DNA of 64,000 bases from Diaporthe sp. PMI_573 (GCA_021399435.1 JAJTUP010000021.1:434001-498000); one strand, 5' to 3'. Numbered from the stretch's first letter, positions 1-12,602 are shown. The notes: a model not told the origin generated them from the sequence alone. Made by a program: numbers and translations.

Positions 1-374
1 ACTTTTTATCTTCTAACAACCTATCTTTTAATATTTTATCATTAAAGTCTTTTAGTGAATTAATTAAATATTTAAACGAGTAAGTTAAAATAGATTGAGA
101 AATTAATAGTATACTGTATATATACTAAATACTTTATTATAGAAATACGCCTAAAATTTACTATAGAAAGTTACGAGCATTTCTACGAGTTTCGTATGAT
201 AATAGTATTTAAGATATTAAAAAAATTATAAAAAAACAAGCTGAGAATTATAAAGGAATTTCCCTTTAACTAGATATATAGACTTCTATCGATTCCTTTG
301 GATATTTAGGGGTTATAATGAATTTTATTAATAAAGATTATCAGCCTAATTATCAACTTATAGGTAAGTAATCT

Positions 375-377
<3 letters not shown>

Positions 378-402
<25 letters not shown>
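378..402. repeat. (TA)n microsatellite
   Basis: A run of TA dinucleotides inside the probable first intron of the hAT relic. Confidence 0.8.
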
Positions 403-406
<4 letters not shown>

Positions 407-1991
407 CTAATAATTATATAGGCTTTAAAATCTTACATAAAGTATATAGTGGAGATTATATCTTTGAGATATTTAAAAATAATATTCTTATTTTATTTGA
501 GATATTATTAAATACTATTAATAGGTATTATATATTCTTTTTCTTTATTATTTTATTATATTAATATATATAGTATTACACGAGATAACGGCTTAAATAA
601 TAATATATTTCTCGATAACTTTAAAACTGAATATTTACTCGAAAATAATACTATATTTAATAATGATATACGATGTACAGCACATATATTTAACCTAGCC
701 GCTAAAGTAATTATTAATACCTTTAATAAAAATACTATTAATAGTAAAGAATTATAAGAAATTGAATTATCGAGTATTTTTACTCGAAATAGAGAAGAAT
801 GGGAAACTATTTTAAGAGTAGAAAAAGAATTAACTTTAAATAAGTTACTAGGTATTATTATTTAACTTATATATTTTTATTTAATATATTATATAGTTAT
901 ACTTACTAATTTAATTAAATAGGGCTACTAAATAAAGTTTGACGTATTGCTATAGTAATTAAACGAAATTGTGAGATTAAAAACCGTTGGCTTGAAATTC
1001 TTACTTAAAGTAAATCTAGTGGGTATATTGAGTAAGACGATAATAGAAAATTAATTCCACTAGGTATATATAATATATTTAATTTTATTATATTTAATTT
1101 AAATATATAAGCTAATTATAAATTATAATATATTTAGATGTTGATATATGTTGGAATTCATTATATAAAATGTTAGATATGGCTATAATGTTTTAATATC
1201 CTATAAATTAACTAATTAAAGACTTTAACTATGGGCTACTACGAGAAATAAATATTTCTGAAAGAGAATGGATATAATTAACTAATTTAAGAGATATATT
1301 AAATCTCTTTTACCAGCCTACTATATAACTACAAGGGCTAAGCTATCCTACTTTAAGTTTAACATTAAGTTTTATTAAAAATATATATAAAAAGCTATTT
1401 GATTTTAAATAACTATATATCGACGAATTAAATTTAGGGTTAGAGGATGGTGTAAGTTTTAATTTATTTCCTTAATAATTTTATTACCTTTTAAACTAAT
1501 ATTTATTATTTATATATAGGTTTTATTACACCTATATATAGAGTTGTTTATTAAAGCTATTACTAAAGGAATAAATAAACTAAATACCTATTTTTCTTAT
1601 AATTTTACTTAGAAAGCCAAAGACATTAAAGACTATAAATTATATATATTTTCAACAATACTAGACCCACGAAAAAATATACAAGGATTAGAGGAAATAC
1701 TTTCTTTTTTTATAATAGATTATACAAAGGAGTTATTATTTATTAAATTAAAAGAGTAAGTTAAATATTTCTTATTATTTTAAACTATTAAAATATTAAC
1801 TTTTACTATAGATTATATAATAAAATTAAAGAAAACAAAGGGAAAGAAACCAAATTACCTCTTTTACTATAACTATTAAATATATAAAATGAAATTTATA
1901 TTAATCTTATAAATAAAATACCTTTACTAACAAAAAAGAATTAAAGAAAACTAAAGGAAAAAAGATATTAAACTCTTTATTTCCTGATAAT

Positions 1992-1996
1992 AAAGT
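1992..1996. repeat. Target-site duplication of Copia-1 (left copy, AAAGT)
   Basis: AAAGT directly precedes the left LTR and recurs directly after the right LTR at 10455-10459. This is a 5-bp duplication as made by LTR-retrotransposon integrases. Confidence 0.85.
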
Positions 1997-2235
1997 TATT
2001 GGTTGGGCTTTATCATATATAATAGAAAGAAGTGTTAGCAAAGAGAAAAGGAGAGTGCAGACCGAATGGGTATTCTATTAAGTCTCGATGTGGGTTGGTT
2101 GTCGCCTCGAAGGGTGTGGCGAAGCCACGCCCGTAGGGTAACAACCCTTTATAGTGCAGGCCCTGTGCTAGTCACGGGCCCTTTACTATTTACTTACAGA
2201 CCTATTCACTATAGACCTATCAATCCCTATCCACA
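1997..2235 (-). repeat. Copia-1 3' LTR
   Basis: 239-bp LTR; in element orientation it starts TGTGGATAGG and ends CCAATA. It contains a GC-rich hairpin near 2115-2136 (GGGTGTGGC, loop GAA, GCCACGCCC) that stands out in AT-rich surroundings. The partner LTR is at 10216-10454. Confidence 0.9.
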
Positions 2236-3194
2236 CTAGCAGTCTTTTATTTATATAGATGGTTGCTTCCAAAAGTCAAAAAAGAAAGAAAAATAAAAGA
2301 AATAAAAATTACCCTTATAATAAGTCAAACCCTCAACCCCTCGGTCGCTAATTAATTATTACCTTAAAGTATCCCATTATACCATTAGCCTAAAATAACT
2401 ATACTATTTATATTTACTCTCCGTCATCCTAGTCCCCTAGTCCATATGTTTCTAATAGCTAGTGTTTTACTAGTATCAGGGTAAATGTACCTAATTAGCC
2501 ATATAATTGTCCTAACTTACTCAAGGTAGAAACTTTCAAAAGTTGCTTTTACCTTATAAGTAAATTGTTTTCAATGTATTTCGTGGAGCACTAGCCCACC
2601 GTTTATGGTACTAAATGAACACCTAGAATAGACCTAGATGGACCAGATCAGGCCAGTACCAGCTAGCCCACCTAACCTTGCTAATTAACCTACACATAGA
2701 TTAACAGATTCCAAACCCTAAGCCCTCTTCACTAAGGCTACAAGACCTAGGCACACAAGACAAAAGGGGGAGGAATATAGTAGATAATAGTCTAACATAC
2801 CAATACCAGTTATTTATTAAGTAAATTAATATTGTTATATATGATAGAACATAGTCTATAGTATTATTCTTAAACTTTCAGTATGTAGGTGTTAGATTAT
2901 AAAATCTAACTAGGGATGCTTATTAAACATAGGCTGGTAACCTTAAAGTACCCGTGTGATGGTAGATAACATATATACTTTCCAACCCCCGTGGTATAGG
3001 CACCCATGTAATTAATCTTAGCTACAAGGTTTGCCCTTAAGAGGAATATAACTCTAATTAAAGGCTAACTATATAGTCCCTTAAGGTAAGACGCAGGTAA
3101 CCAACATGAGGATTACCCTTTTTATCTACTAAGTTTTGTGAGACTAATATTTAAGTGACTTCTAATTGACTTTAACTTCTGATAGTCTTTCAAT

Positions 3195-6100
3195 TATATA
3201 AGTTACCTCGCTCTACAAAACCATCAACCTATATGGTTAACTTGTTATAATTAACTAGTTATTATAGGGCCTTGTTTAGTGATGCTTTTATCATAGCATC
3301 TACTAGATTATCGTTTCTATTAATCTACCTTAATTCGTTAATCTCACAATACTCATAAGCTTAGTAGAGAAACATAATATTAATTATTAGTCTCTTTTTA
3401 TTCATTAAACCTAGCTTGACAAGATACTTATATAGTAAGTATAAGTCTATATAGATTACTAGTAGTATTAGTGGTAGATTAAGCTGATTAGTGATGATTC
3501 GTAGAGTCGTTAATAATATAATACTAAGATTAAATCTATTAACCATGCCATAGATCTCCAAAGCTAGTATGCTTTAAGTAATATGCTTGCACTTAATGAA
3601 GGACTAGTGTAATATATTTCCACGTATTTTATACCTTATAGTGTTGGAATCCCTCTCCTTGTTGATTAGAGTAATTATAAAGCTGATTTGTAAACTAAGA
3701 TTATGGTTATTAGTAAAAGAACTGTTAATAAATATAACTAACTTTGCTTTTAAGAGGTCTATAGAGATAAATCATAGTCCTTAGTTGCTATACTCTTTTT
3801 ACTAATTAATTTACTTATTAAGCTTCTTGTAATCAGACTTCTCTAGTACCTGTATCTGTGCAGCTGCTGATAGATTGAAGGTAGCTTCTGGCTGATAGAT
3901 AAAGGCGAGATATGCTCCTCATACTCGTTGTTCAATATACTGCTGCACGGTATCTAGCTTAGCCGGGTTAATTAGCTTAAGTTTTGCACCTTGACCCTTT
4001 TATTATATAAGAATGTCGTTCTTGTCCTTTATGACTATGTACATGGTGCTGTTAAAAGGAAACGGGAGCTCATCCTTTAGTTTATATAGGATCTGGGCCT
4101 CTTTAATAACATACTCTTCTTTAGTAGAGAATTCGTCTATATTAATACCGTATATATTGTTAGTCTACATAGTAGTGATGTTAAAGGCCTTCTCCTTGGT
4201 AGTATCCTTGTTATTTATGATAAGCAGATACATGTTATATGTAGAGGTAATTATATTGAGTTTCTCACGGTAATACTTATGATAAGTTACCTACTAGTGA
4301 ACTCTAGCTTCTATAATACTATATAATAGCTTTATGATCCTTATGATAGTACCTAGAGGATACCATACCTTCAGCTTGATTAGAAGTGTAGCTAGAACCG
4401 TTTGCTGTAGCTTTGACTTTAACTATAAGTATACTTGAGTAACATCTTGAAGTTTAGCTTTCATACCCATTTTCATCAAAGTAGGTATTAGGTAAGCCAT
4501 AAGCTGTTAGCTAACTCACTGAACTATTAGTAACTGTGTAAGGATTTCCTTCTTTTCCTCATCATTGTACCCCTAAACGATAAGGTGGGACTTCTCGTAA
4601 GGCTTCTCATTCTCACCCTTTCCTTTAATCTTTTACACTATATAGGATTTGAATAATCATCCCTTATGCTCGTTAGGGTTAAATAATTTAAAAGAAAAAA
4701 CTCTATATCTAATAAGATTCGTGACTTCCATATTATCAGACTCCTTAAATAATTTACTTAGGCTATAAATTACTCCATCCTAGTAGAGTTTCATAGATAA
4801 TTCAAGGTTATCCTTCTCCTTTTATATCACGAAAGCTTCTACTACATACACATTAAGCTTGTTCTTAGACCCTAGGGGATGGCCTTATCGTTATCATAGT
4901 CGTTCCGGCTCATCTAGAACAACCTCTAGAACAACCTCTAGTTCATCTGGAATAACTTCTAGGTAGACATCTTCAGTCTCGTCTCTATTCTTATCCTCAT
5001 CAACATTAGTAATAGCCTCTTCTTAATAGTATAGTCTTACTACCATAGACCTAAACTTGACTAGGCTGTTTAGAAGATCTAGAGTGATGTCGTGCCTATT
5101 AATAGATAGAACCTTATATAGACCTTGCCATCCGTCCTTCTCACGCCACACCCGAGCATCACTCTGAATAGGCATGGCAAGAATGTCTGCTATAGCTGGG
5201 CTGTTCCGTGTATTTAGAGCATCGTTTACTTGGTACTTAGCTAATAGTTTACATAGTACCTTTATTACCTTCTGAATAGCTTTAATATACTAGAGTGTTG
5301 TTGGTGTAGGGGGTGAATCTATATGAACTTGTGGATATGCCCTGAATACAAGAAGAGTAGGAATTAGTCTATTAGGCCTAGTAGTATCGTTAACTACTTT
5401 GACTACCATTTATAGTATAGTGTCGTTATAATACTTCCTAGCAAGCTTAGCTATTAGGATTTCAAAGGCTTGCTAAATTAGGTCGTGATAGCGTTTAACT
5501 TTTCCTACAGACTAGTATACTTCTATAGGGACTTGTTTATACGTGATTCCCATAATCCTTGCCTCTAATCAGAACTCTATAGATATAAAATTAGTATTAG
5601 TATCGTGAACTAGCTAGTCTGGTAGTCCAAGATATGTATTAATCTACATCATTTATAGTGTTTCCCATGTATCTTTTGCTAATAGAGAACGCAGGAACTA
5701 TATAGCTTGAAAAGATGTAGCAATATCCACTATATATAATATAGGCTTGCTATTTAAGTACATGATGTTAATGATTAGTTCGAAGTTGAAGTCATGATCA
5801 TCTTTTAGTAAGAACTTAAATCTTCTTAGTGCTGAATCGTGAAGTTGATAATGATGATAGAATTTGCTAATAGCTTCCAGAGTATTGTTTTCAACGTCAT
5901 CATGTCTAGCATTTCTTAGTAGTCAACTAAGTCGTTTAATAGACAGATGACTAAAGCGTCTGTAAAGTTACTGTAGCTTGGCTTCTGTAATGTATGTTCT
6001 AGCTTCCTTCTAGGATAAAAAGAACTAAGCATGTCCCTATTTATAAACAACAGGGACAGTAACATTCATCTTCTTCTAAACAAGTTTATTAATAGTGTTA

Positions 6101-9100
6101 TCCAGATATATACCTAATTTGTCCATATCTACTAGATAGAATAGGAATAGTGTGTTTGCCTATATCACGTAAAAAGTAATGATTCCTAGTAGTATCTTTA
6201 CACATACTGTTCTAATAGATGAAGATTCTGTGCCTTTGCTAAACTAAACTATAGCCTCTTTTGCTTGTAAGGTGTCAAGAGATATAGACAGGTCCTTATA
6301 CTTTAAAGCAAGAAATTGGTTATGTCTGGTAGTGGATATCTTGGCTGCTCCAGTATCCAGCATGATGCCTTAAAATTGTTGTTAAGAATAGCGGCTGTTT
6401 AGAAGGAATTATAACGATGGAACTAAGTCGTTTTCATCAATAGTTATCTCTTCCTCTGGAAATACACTATAGATAAAAGAAGCATCTATGAGGTATTGTG
6501 CCATAGTAAAGTCGTCGTTGTCGTTTTGGGCATCCTCTTCATCCTCGATTCCAATGCCTTTGATATTAGCGAGAAACACTATGTATACTATGTCTAATGT
6601 ATCTTCGCTATACTGCTCTACATGTATAACAAAGCTGCTTCTAGCACGTCTCCGTTCTTCTGGAGAGTATTGTGTAGACCAGCAGCCTTCCTTGTGGCAG
6701 ATGTAGCACTTTCTGGACTGTTGGCGTGTGTCGTTACCACGGCCATATCCATGACTAAATCCTTGATTCCAAGGGTAAGTTCCACGGGAATAGCCTCTAC
6801 CACGTAAGCGATAGCCATCGTCTCTATCTCTATATCTACTATAGAAGCTGCCACGACCTTGGCTAAAGCTTCCATAGCCGAATCCACAGCCGAGTCTACG
6901 GCCAAATCCACGTCCTTGTTAATTATCCATGTATTGATAGTTAGTGTAGTAGATACCTCTGTTGCTGTCGTTAACGTTTGCTTTGTCGTAGGCTTCCTCT
7001 AAGTAGTTGTCATCACTAGTATAGAACTACTATATAGAGGTGTTGTGAATAGACATGTCTAGTGAGGACCAAAGGTCTTGAAATAACTATTTGTATATAC
7101 CTACTAGTGTATATAAAGCATGATTAAACTCAGGTACTCTTGAATATACCTGTATTATAGCTATACGAAGCACTTCCTTGTTCTAAAATGCTGGCCCGAG
7201 TACTTGTTAACTTAGCTATAGAGTGTCAAACAGCTTCTATAGTACCTCTCATGGGTCCTTGTTTACATTTACTAGATTATTTTGTAATCCTATATATATA
7301 ATGTTAGTGAAGTTAGTATGGTATTACCTATAGTTAGTGTTGTGTTTAAAGTATTGCTTGAGTATTATGTATATTTCCCAGAACGTCTTCTATAAACTAA
7401 TGTAGTGAATGAAATAGGTCTTAGTATAGCCTTCTAAGATAAGTGGAAATACTATATAGAACTAATCTAGTTATATTTAATACATAAAACAAACATTTAG
7501 TATTATCTATACTTTATTATCTAGTAAGTCGTACTATTTACTAGTCTACTTGTTTTGATTAGCCCATACCTTAAGAAACTTATTAATCTTATCAAGATTT
7601 ATTAGATTGTTTATATAGTACCTTAGTAGTAGTATTATATAATTATCTACTTACTTGGGTGAATTATCATGAATTAAGCTATGAAGTAAAGAAATACTAT
7701 ATAGTCTTAGATTATCGTGTTCTAGTACTCCTAGTAGTTTTAATACTTTTAATGGTCTAAATACATCTAACGGTCTAAATGTATCTGATGGTCTAAACAC
7801 ATCTAGTAGTCTCACTACCTCTAATATTCTAAATATTCCTAGTATTCCTGGTGGTCTCGTTGTTTGCTAACTAGGGGGTGGTCTAGGTATGTAAGTATCC
7901 TATACTTGATTTTCGGTCTTTCCTGGTATATAAGTATTCCATGCCTGGGTTTCTATCTTTATAGGTAGTTTTTAATAATAGAAATCTTCCTTGATTATCT
8001 CTCGAATTTCGTCTTCCCGTTAGACTTCCAGTCCTTAGCTTAAACATGTCTTAAAATTATAAGGCTTCTATTACTAAGCGTTAGAGACCTTCCATTACTC
8101 ATTATTAAAAACCTTCTATGACTAAAGATTAGAAATCATCTACTTCTATTGTGGAGTATTAGGGGCCTTCTACTGCTATGGTTAAGAGACTGGTTCTGGT
8201 ACTGGTTTTCGTGTAATCTGGTTAGTCGTCGTTATTAGCATCTGTGAAAATGCCTTTATAGGACTATTTGCATGATTACTTAGTCTAGATAATGATAAGT
8301 CAGCCCATAGTAATATGATCAGAGCTTGTTAAATAGGCTATGATGGCATCACTTGTAAAATAGATCGTAATAATGCTGTTTGTAGAATAGGTTGTAATGG
8401 TGCTGGCTTTACTTATTGAATAGATTGTAATAATGTTAGCCTTGCTATCTTAGCCATGTTTCCCAGCAATAGACTTCCCTTTCCATTAGATGAGATAGAG
8501 AGAGACAGGTACTTAGCAACATAGGGTATTTATTTCTAACCTTCCTTTAATAAGCTATAAAACTTAGATTCAAGAACGAGAGTAGTGTTAGTAACAGCCA
8601 CGTCAGGCCATTCTAGCAAGTACTTAACTTCGTTAAGTATAATCATTTAATCTACTAGTATATTATATATAGGACTAGTATAGACTCCTCTTATATAAAG
8701 AAAGTACTTAAGGTTCTTAATAGCCAATATAGTTAGCTACATATTAATGGTCTAGTCCTTAAATGTTTTCTTAAATTCCTAAAATAGGTCCTTATTAATA
8801 GTATTGTTAGAATTGTTATCATCCATAAACTTAAGTATATAAGTATTATATAAATAGCTTTATTTAACAGCATCATCAAAGGAATGAACAATTAGGACTA
8901 ACATACCCTAAGCTAGCTAGTTTATACAGATCCAAAGATCATAAGGAATCCAGAACTAGTTCTTTATATTATCTACTATCATCTTATACTTATCATAAAG
9001 AGTATATTCTTTATTACTAGTATCGCGTAACTATAATACTAACCTCTCAAGTCATAGATCCTTATCATTACTCATTTCAATAATATAGTTATTATCCTCA

Positions 9101-9138
9101 TTACTATTGTTAGTATTAGTGTTGCTAGTATTAGCCAT
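3195..9138 (-). pseudogene. Copia-1 gag-pol polyprotein relic
   Basis: Order gag, protease, integrase, reverse transcriptase, RNase H, as in Ty1/copia. The likely start is the ATG at 9138 (MANTSNTNTNN). A zinc-knuckle-like motif CYICHKEGCW reads at 6672-6708. The protease motif LDTGAA is at 6343-6363. The pre-integrase block RRFSHLSIKRL is near 5930-5965, followed by integrase (KDDHDFNFELII near 5770-5810). RNase H lies at about 3200-3560, with NEKRL-type, NDNLVDAM and NKAL blocks near its end. The frame stays largely open but has scattered stops where Trp, Gln or Arg codons are expected. Reverse transcriptase at roughly 3600-4700 is inferred from position and flanking domains more than from motifs. 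No functional product is expected. Confidence 0.85.
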
Positions 9139-9187
9139 GTCGTTATAGGTACGTAACTATATAGTACGTAACATGGTTTTCCTCTAA

Positions 9188-9264
9188 TGGCGGTCTATGG
9201 TAGACTACGCTTTTTTTTTTTTTTTTTTTTTTATATTAGGTAGTAGTCCGCGGCAGACCGCCCT
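9188..9264. repeat. Poly-T tract between imperfect 20-bp inverted repeats
   Basis: GGCGGTCTATGGTAGACTAC at the left faces its imperfect inverse (GTAGTCCGCGGCAGACCGCC) at the right, with a run of about 22 T at 9211-9232 between. It sits about 50 bp upstream of the Copia-1 gag start. It may be a tiny MITE-like insert or a leader hairpin; both are guesses. Confidence 0.5.
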
Positions 9265-9327
9265 TTTTATGCTAGGTGGTAGTTGTGGATTATATAAGTA
9301 GTTAGTTAAGGTTGTAGGTTTAGTAGC

Positions 9328-9575
9328 TTAGACTTATAACCAGGGCTAAAGTAAATTTAATTAGAAGTAGCCTGTTTTTATAAAAAGTCTAGGGTAACTC
9401 TCTTAGTAATTTAGACTTATTATTTAGGCTAAAGTAAATTTGATTAAAAGTAGCCTGTTTTCGTGAAAAGTCTAGGGTAACTCTCTTCATAACTCAGATT
9501 TATAACTGGGCTAAAGTAAATTTAATTAAAGTAACCTATTTTTCATAAAAAGTCTAGGGTAACTCTCTTCATAAC
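9328..9575. repeat. Three tandem ~82-bp repeats in the Copia-1 leader
   Basis: Three successive copies contain CTAAAGTAAATTTAATTA, AGCCTGTTTT and AAGTCTAGGGTAACTC. The last motif is at 9385-9400, 9468-9483 and 9550-9565, and it also occurs in both S elements (13032-13563 and 18013-18535). Confidence 0.85.
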
Positions 9576-10215
9576 TCTTCCATATAGTGTTTTTGCTAGG
9601 TAGTATATAGTTAACTAGTAAGCACACAACCCTACGTTAGTAAACAAACATCACCGAAATTTACGTATAAATCATTACTTTCTCTAATATAATTAGTTGT
9701 TTAGGTATTTATAAGGGTGTTCTTTTTACATGTTCTCATAAGGATACTCTTTTTATACCACAAGGGTCTGATTAGCTTTTCTTAGTATTAAAGTACCTAA
9801 TAAAGGGATCATATACTTTCGTGTTCTTATGTTGATAGAACGTGGTCTTATTAACATGGCTTCGTATTATCATAACCTAATCGTTAGTACCTTATTTCAA
9901 TATAGGATCCAGGGACTCAGTGTTTCTAATCTTTAGCTTTTATCACGTAATCGTTTATTAATAAGATTCGTGATGGATGTAACCTCGTTAGTATAGCTTT
10001 GATAGAGATCTAGTAGTTATACTAATAGGTCTGATTACTCGTATCGTAGTTTCAATATAGGATCTAGGGACTATAGTATATTTAATTATAGTATAGATAT
10101 TACTAGCTATTAATAAGTTTCGATAGAGATCCAGGGACTTGTTAAACATTATTAATAGCGATTTACCTCTTCCTTCCTTACTACTCTATAATCACCTTAA
10201 GTAATCACTAATTAG

Positions 10216-10454
10216 TATTGGTTAGGCTTTATTATATATGATAGAAAGAAGTATTAGCAAAGAGAAAAGGAGAGTGTAGACCAAATAGGTATTCCATTAA
10301 GTCTTGATATAGGTTAGTTGTTACCTTGAAGGGTATAGCGAAGCCACGCCCGTAGGGCAACAACCCTTTATAGTACAGGCCCCGCGCTAGTCACGGGCCC
10401 TTTACTATTCACTTACAGACCTATTCACTATAGACCTATCAATCCCTATCTACA
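10216..10454 (-). repeat. Copia-1 5' LTR
   Basis: 239 bp, same length and boundaries as the LTR at 1997-2235. In element orientation it starts TGTAGATAGG. The copy of the target-site duplication follows at 10455-10459. Confidence 0.9.
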
Positions 10455-10928
10455 AAAGTTAACTATTCTACGGATAATAACGTTAATAATAATTTAAAAG
10501 AAGAGTTAAATTAATACTTTAAAAAAGTACCTAAACCTAGAAATATAAGTAAAGTATAATAAATTATCTATAGTTATTTCTAATAGTTATACTAATATTA
10601 TTAATAGTTTTTAATCTTTAAGTAGTGGGAATTAAATAAAACCCTATATCTATATTTATCTATATTAGTAGTAAAATATTTAAATATTCTAGCTACTTCT
10701 ACTACTATAAAAGGCAACTTTAATAATAGTATAAATATTATTACTAAAAGACGTACTAATTTAAAACATGAGACGCGGAAAGAATTATTGATTTTAAAAT
10801 ATAATAAAAAAGAAAAAGAAACGCTAAAGATTAAAAAACAGCCAGATTTATATAAAGATTCATCTAGTGAATCTGAAATAGATCTAGAGGAAGGAGATAC
10901 TAGTAACTTTAATTAGAATATTTTGTTA
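10455..10928 (+). pseudogene. hAT transposase relic, C-terminal dimerisation region
   Basis: Continues the element split by Copia-1. Around 10617-10785 the frame reads F..WELNKTLYLYLSILVVKYLNILATSTT, then ITKRRTNLKHET. This corresponds to the hATC block WW...yP.la.la..yL.IpATSa..ER.FS...i...RR..L...t. After it comes an acidic tail (SSSESEIDLEEGD) near 10860-10905. The motif match across a full-length inserted retrotransposon supports the nesting. Confidence 0.8.
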
Positions 10929-10933
10929 TTATT
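10929..10933. repeat. Target-site duplication TTATT of the left Z LTR; its partner is at 14801-14805
   Basis: TTATT borders the 439-bp Z LTR on its left. The sequence on its immediate right is GTATT, which does not match. The reverse complement of TTATT (AATAA) is at 14801-14805, next to another Z LTR. That exchange is what an inversion between two Z LTRs would leave. Confidence 0.75.
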
Positions 10934-11372
10934 ATTGTCAGGCAGAGTGTTTTACTCATTTAGCTCTTCAGCCTCATTTAGCTCTTCAGCCTCATTTAGC
11001 TCTTCGGCCTCATTTAGCTCTTCAGCCTTATTTAGCTTTTCAGCATTATTTAGCTCAGTAGCTCTATTTAGCTCTTTAGCCCTGCTTAGCTCTATTTAGC
11101 TTTTACCCCGCTTAGCTCTTTATCCCTCTAGCCCAACATAAAACAGGTCTCTACTCTTCCCCTCTTCCATAGCTTAGAAGAACAACTCAATCATCTTATT
11201 ATCTTATCTATATCTATAACCCGTGTCTAGAATCCGATCCCTTTTTGCCTCCTAGGCACCTAGTAACAGGATTCTCTTTCTTCATACAGATACACCCCTT
11301 TCCTTCTAGTCAGAGGGAGGGAGGGGGTAGTCTATAGAACAGGCAGCTTAGTTATCCAGTTACCCGTTTTTA
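10934..11372 (-). repeat. Z-family LTR (439 bp), left copy, recombined
   Basis: 439 bp, inverted relative to the LTRs at 14806-15244 and 17395-17833. All three share the long motif series with repeated CATTTAGCTCTTCAGCC units and a CCCTCCCTCCC-type tract. The flanks do not match each other but match the flanks of the other two LTRs, so this copy is one product of LTR-LTR recombination. Confidence 0.85.
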
Positions 11373-12602
11373 GTATTAAAACTCTTCTAGCTATAACTTC
11401 TAACTAGTATAAGTATACTATTTACCTATAAGTAGTAGTCTTTAGTAAATAAAAGTATTATTACATAGTCTTATATGTAGAGTTTTCCTCTTTTCTTGTT
11501 CTCAACATTAAAAAAACAATAAAAACAAAGTAGTAGGAGAAAAAACAAAACACGTAGACAGCAGGGACAAAGTATAGAGACTATAAATAAAATACATGTA
11601 GTAGTAACCTTCGCTATTTGTATACAAGAAAGCAGACTAAAGGGAAGGCGTAAAAAAGGGTGTAAAATCATCATAGAGAAGGGTAATCATAATAATTTAG
11701 ATGTAGGTAACGATGGTAAGAGAGAGAGAGAGGGTAAGTAATGATAGGAAAGGGTAAGTAGTGGTTTAAAGGGTGTAAATAACGATAGTTTCGGTTAAAA
11801 ATGATGGAAAAACAATATAAAAGCACGTTATAGCATACTCTTTAATATAGAAAAGTACTCTAAAGACTTGCCTATAACTATTTGGCGATAGTTAAGTATA
11901 GTAGACCATTTGGTAATGGTTGATTTATAGGTAACCATTCACAATGATCGTATATAGAGCACCGATGGGTTGCCATACAGGTAGTACGGGGCTCTAAAGG
12001 TGGTTGCCTTACGGGTAGTGCAGGGCTCTAAAGAAATGTGCCGTTTACAAGACCAAGTAAATAGTTTGTATGGCGTTTAGGTGGTAACCATTCAAATTTT
12101 CTTATCTAGCCCCCCTTATAGTTATAGTTGCCATATGTACCACAATAACGTTTATAAGGGGTAGGGTAATTAGCCAAATAGTCAGTAGAAGGGTTTTTTA
12201 GCCTTAAAACAAGTACTTTTAAGGGCTTTTATCAATTTACACGTTTACTTAGTAAGGTTCTTAGCAGTTCAAATAGATAGTATAGCCTCGAAACAATACT
12301 TTCAAGGGCTTTCATCAATATAATCATCATAGTAGATATTCGTAATAATCTTGACAGTATTTTCTTATACAATAGAGCACACCAATAGGTCCCAAATCCT
12401 TCCTTCACCAGAAAGAGTTAGGTTATCCAAGGGCTAATCATCACCAGTTAGTAGGAAGCACATCAAACATTAGTATGCTAGCCTAGTAATAATCTTAGCA
12501 CAGATATCATCACTCAAAATGGCTCAAAAACCATAGTAATAACAACAACAATCTATCTCTTCCTTCCTTTCTATCAAGAATTGCCAAGCAATTACTAATC
12601 AG
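11373..12602 (-). repeat. Leader of Copia element Y, now inverted
   Basis: About 1.2 kb of untranslated leader, also found beside element X at about 28435-29657. It contains short direct repeats: GTAGT.CGGGGCTCTAAAG at 11985-12035 and AGCCTTAAAACAAGTACTTT-type units at 12200-12320. An AG-repeat tract lies at 11720-11737. It abuts GTATT (11373-11377), the duplication matching AATAC at 17834-17838. Re-inverting 11373-14805 places it correctly between the Y 5' LTR and Y gag. Confidence 0.75.

Larger units (their letters stand above)
1..1996 (+). pseudogene. hAT transposase relic, N-terminal and middle part (RIP-degraded)
   Basis: Remains of a hAT-superfamily DNA transposase. Around 268-365 the frame reads LDI*TSIDSFGYLGV..NFIN, which matches the hAT block LDIWTSpn..ylGVtahFI with Trp changed to a stop. 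Around 572-712 it reads ITRDNGLNNN...DIRCTAHIFNLA, the hAT DNAsNN / IRC.aHilNL block. Around 1650-1675 it reads FSTILDPRKN, the hAT LDPR block. Candidate introns lie at about 363-415 (GTAAGT...TAG) and before the ITRDN block. Stops are of the C-to-T/G-to-A kind, as expected from RIP. The left end is outside the window. The element is split at 1996/1997 by Copia-1, and its C-terminal end resumes at 10455. Family assignment is from motifs I recognise; activity is excluded by many stops. Confidence 0.8.
1997..10454 (-). mobile_element. Copia-1: full-length Ty1/copia LTR retrotransposon, RIP-degraded
   Basis: An 8.46-kb element on the minus strand, bounded by two 239-bp LTRs (1997-2235 and 10216-10454) and by the 5-bp duplication AAAGT. 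The internal region holds a leader with three 80-bp tandem repeats, then one gag-pol frame from about 9138 down to about 3195. It is inserted in the hAT transposase: hAT reading resumes right after the right duplication. The two LTRs differ mainly by transitions, and the right copy carries more of the T/A states, in keeping with RIP after insertion. Confidence 0.9.

Noticed and set aside
3361..4273. Small frames at 3361-3561 (minus) and 4013-4273 (plus)
   Set aside because: The first is a piece of the Copia-1 RNase H relic; the second is antisense to its pol region. Neither is a gene.
11471..11674. 67-codon minus-strand frame
   Set aside because: Lies in the untranslated leader of Copia Y and is not kept open in the leader of X.
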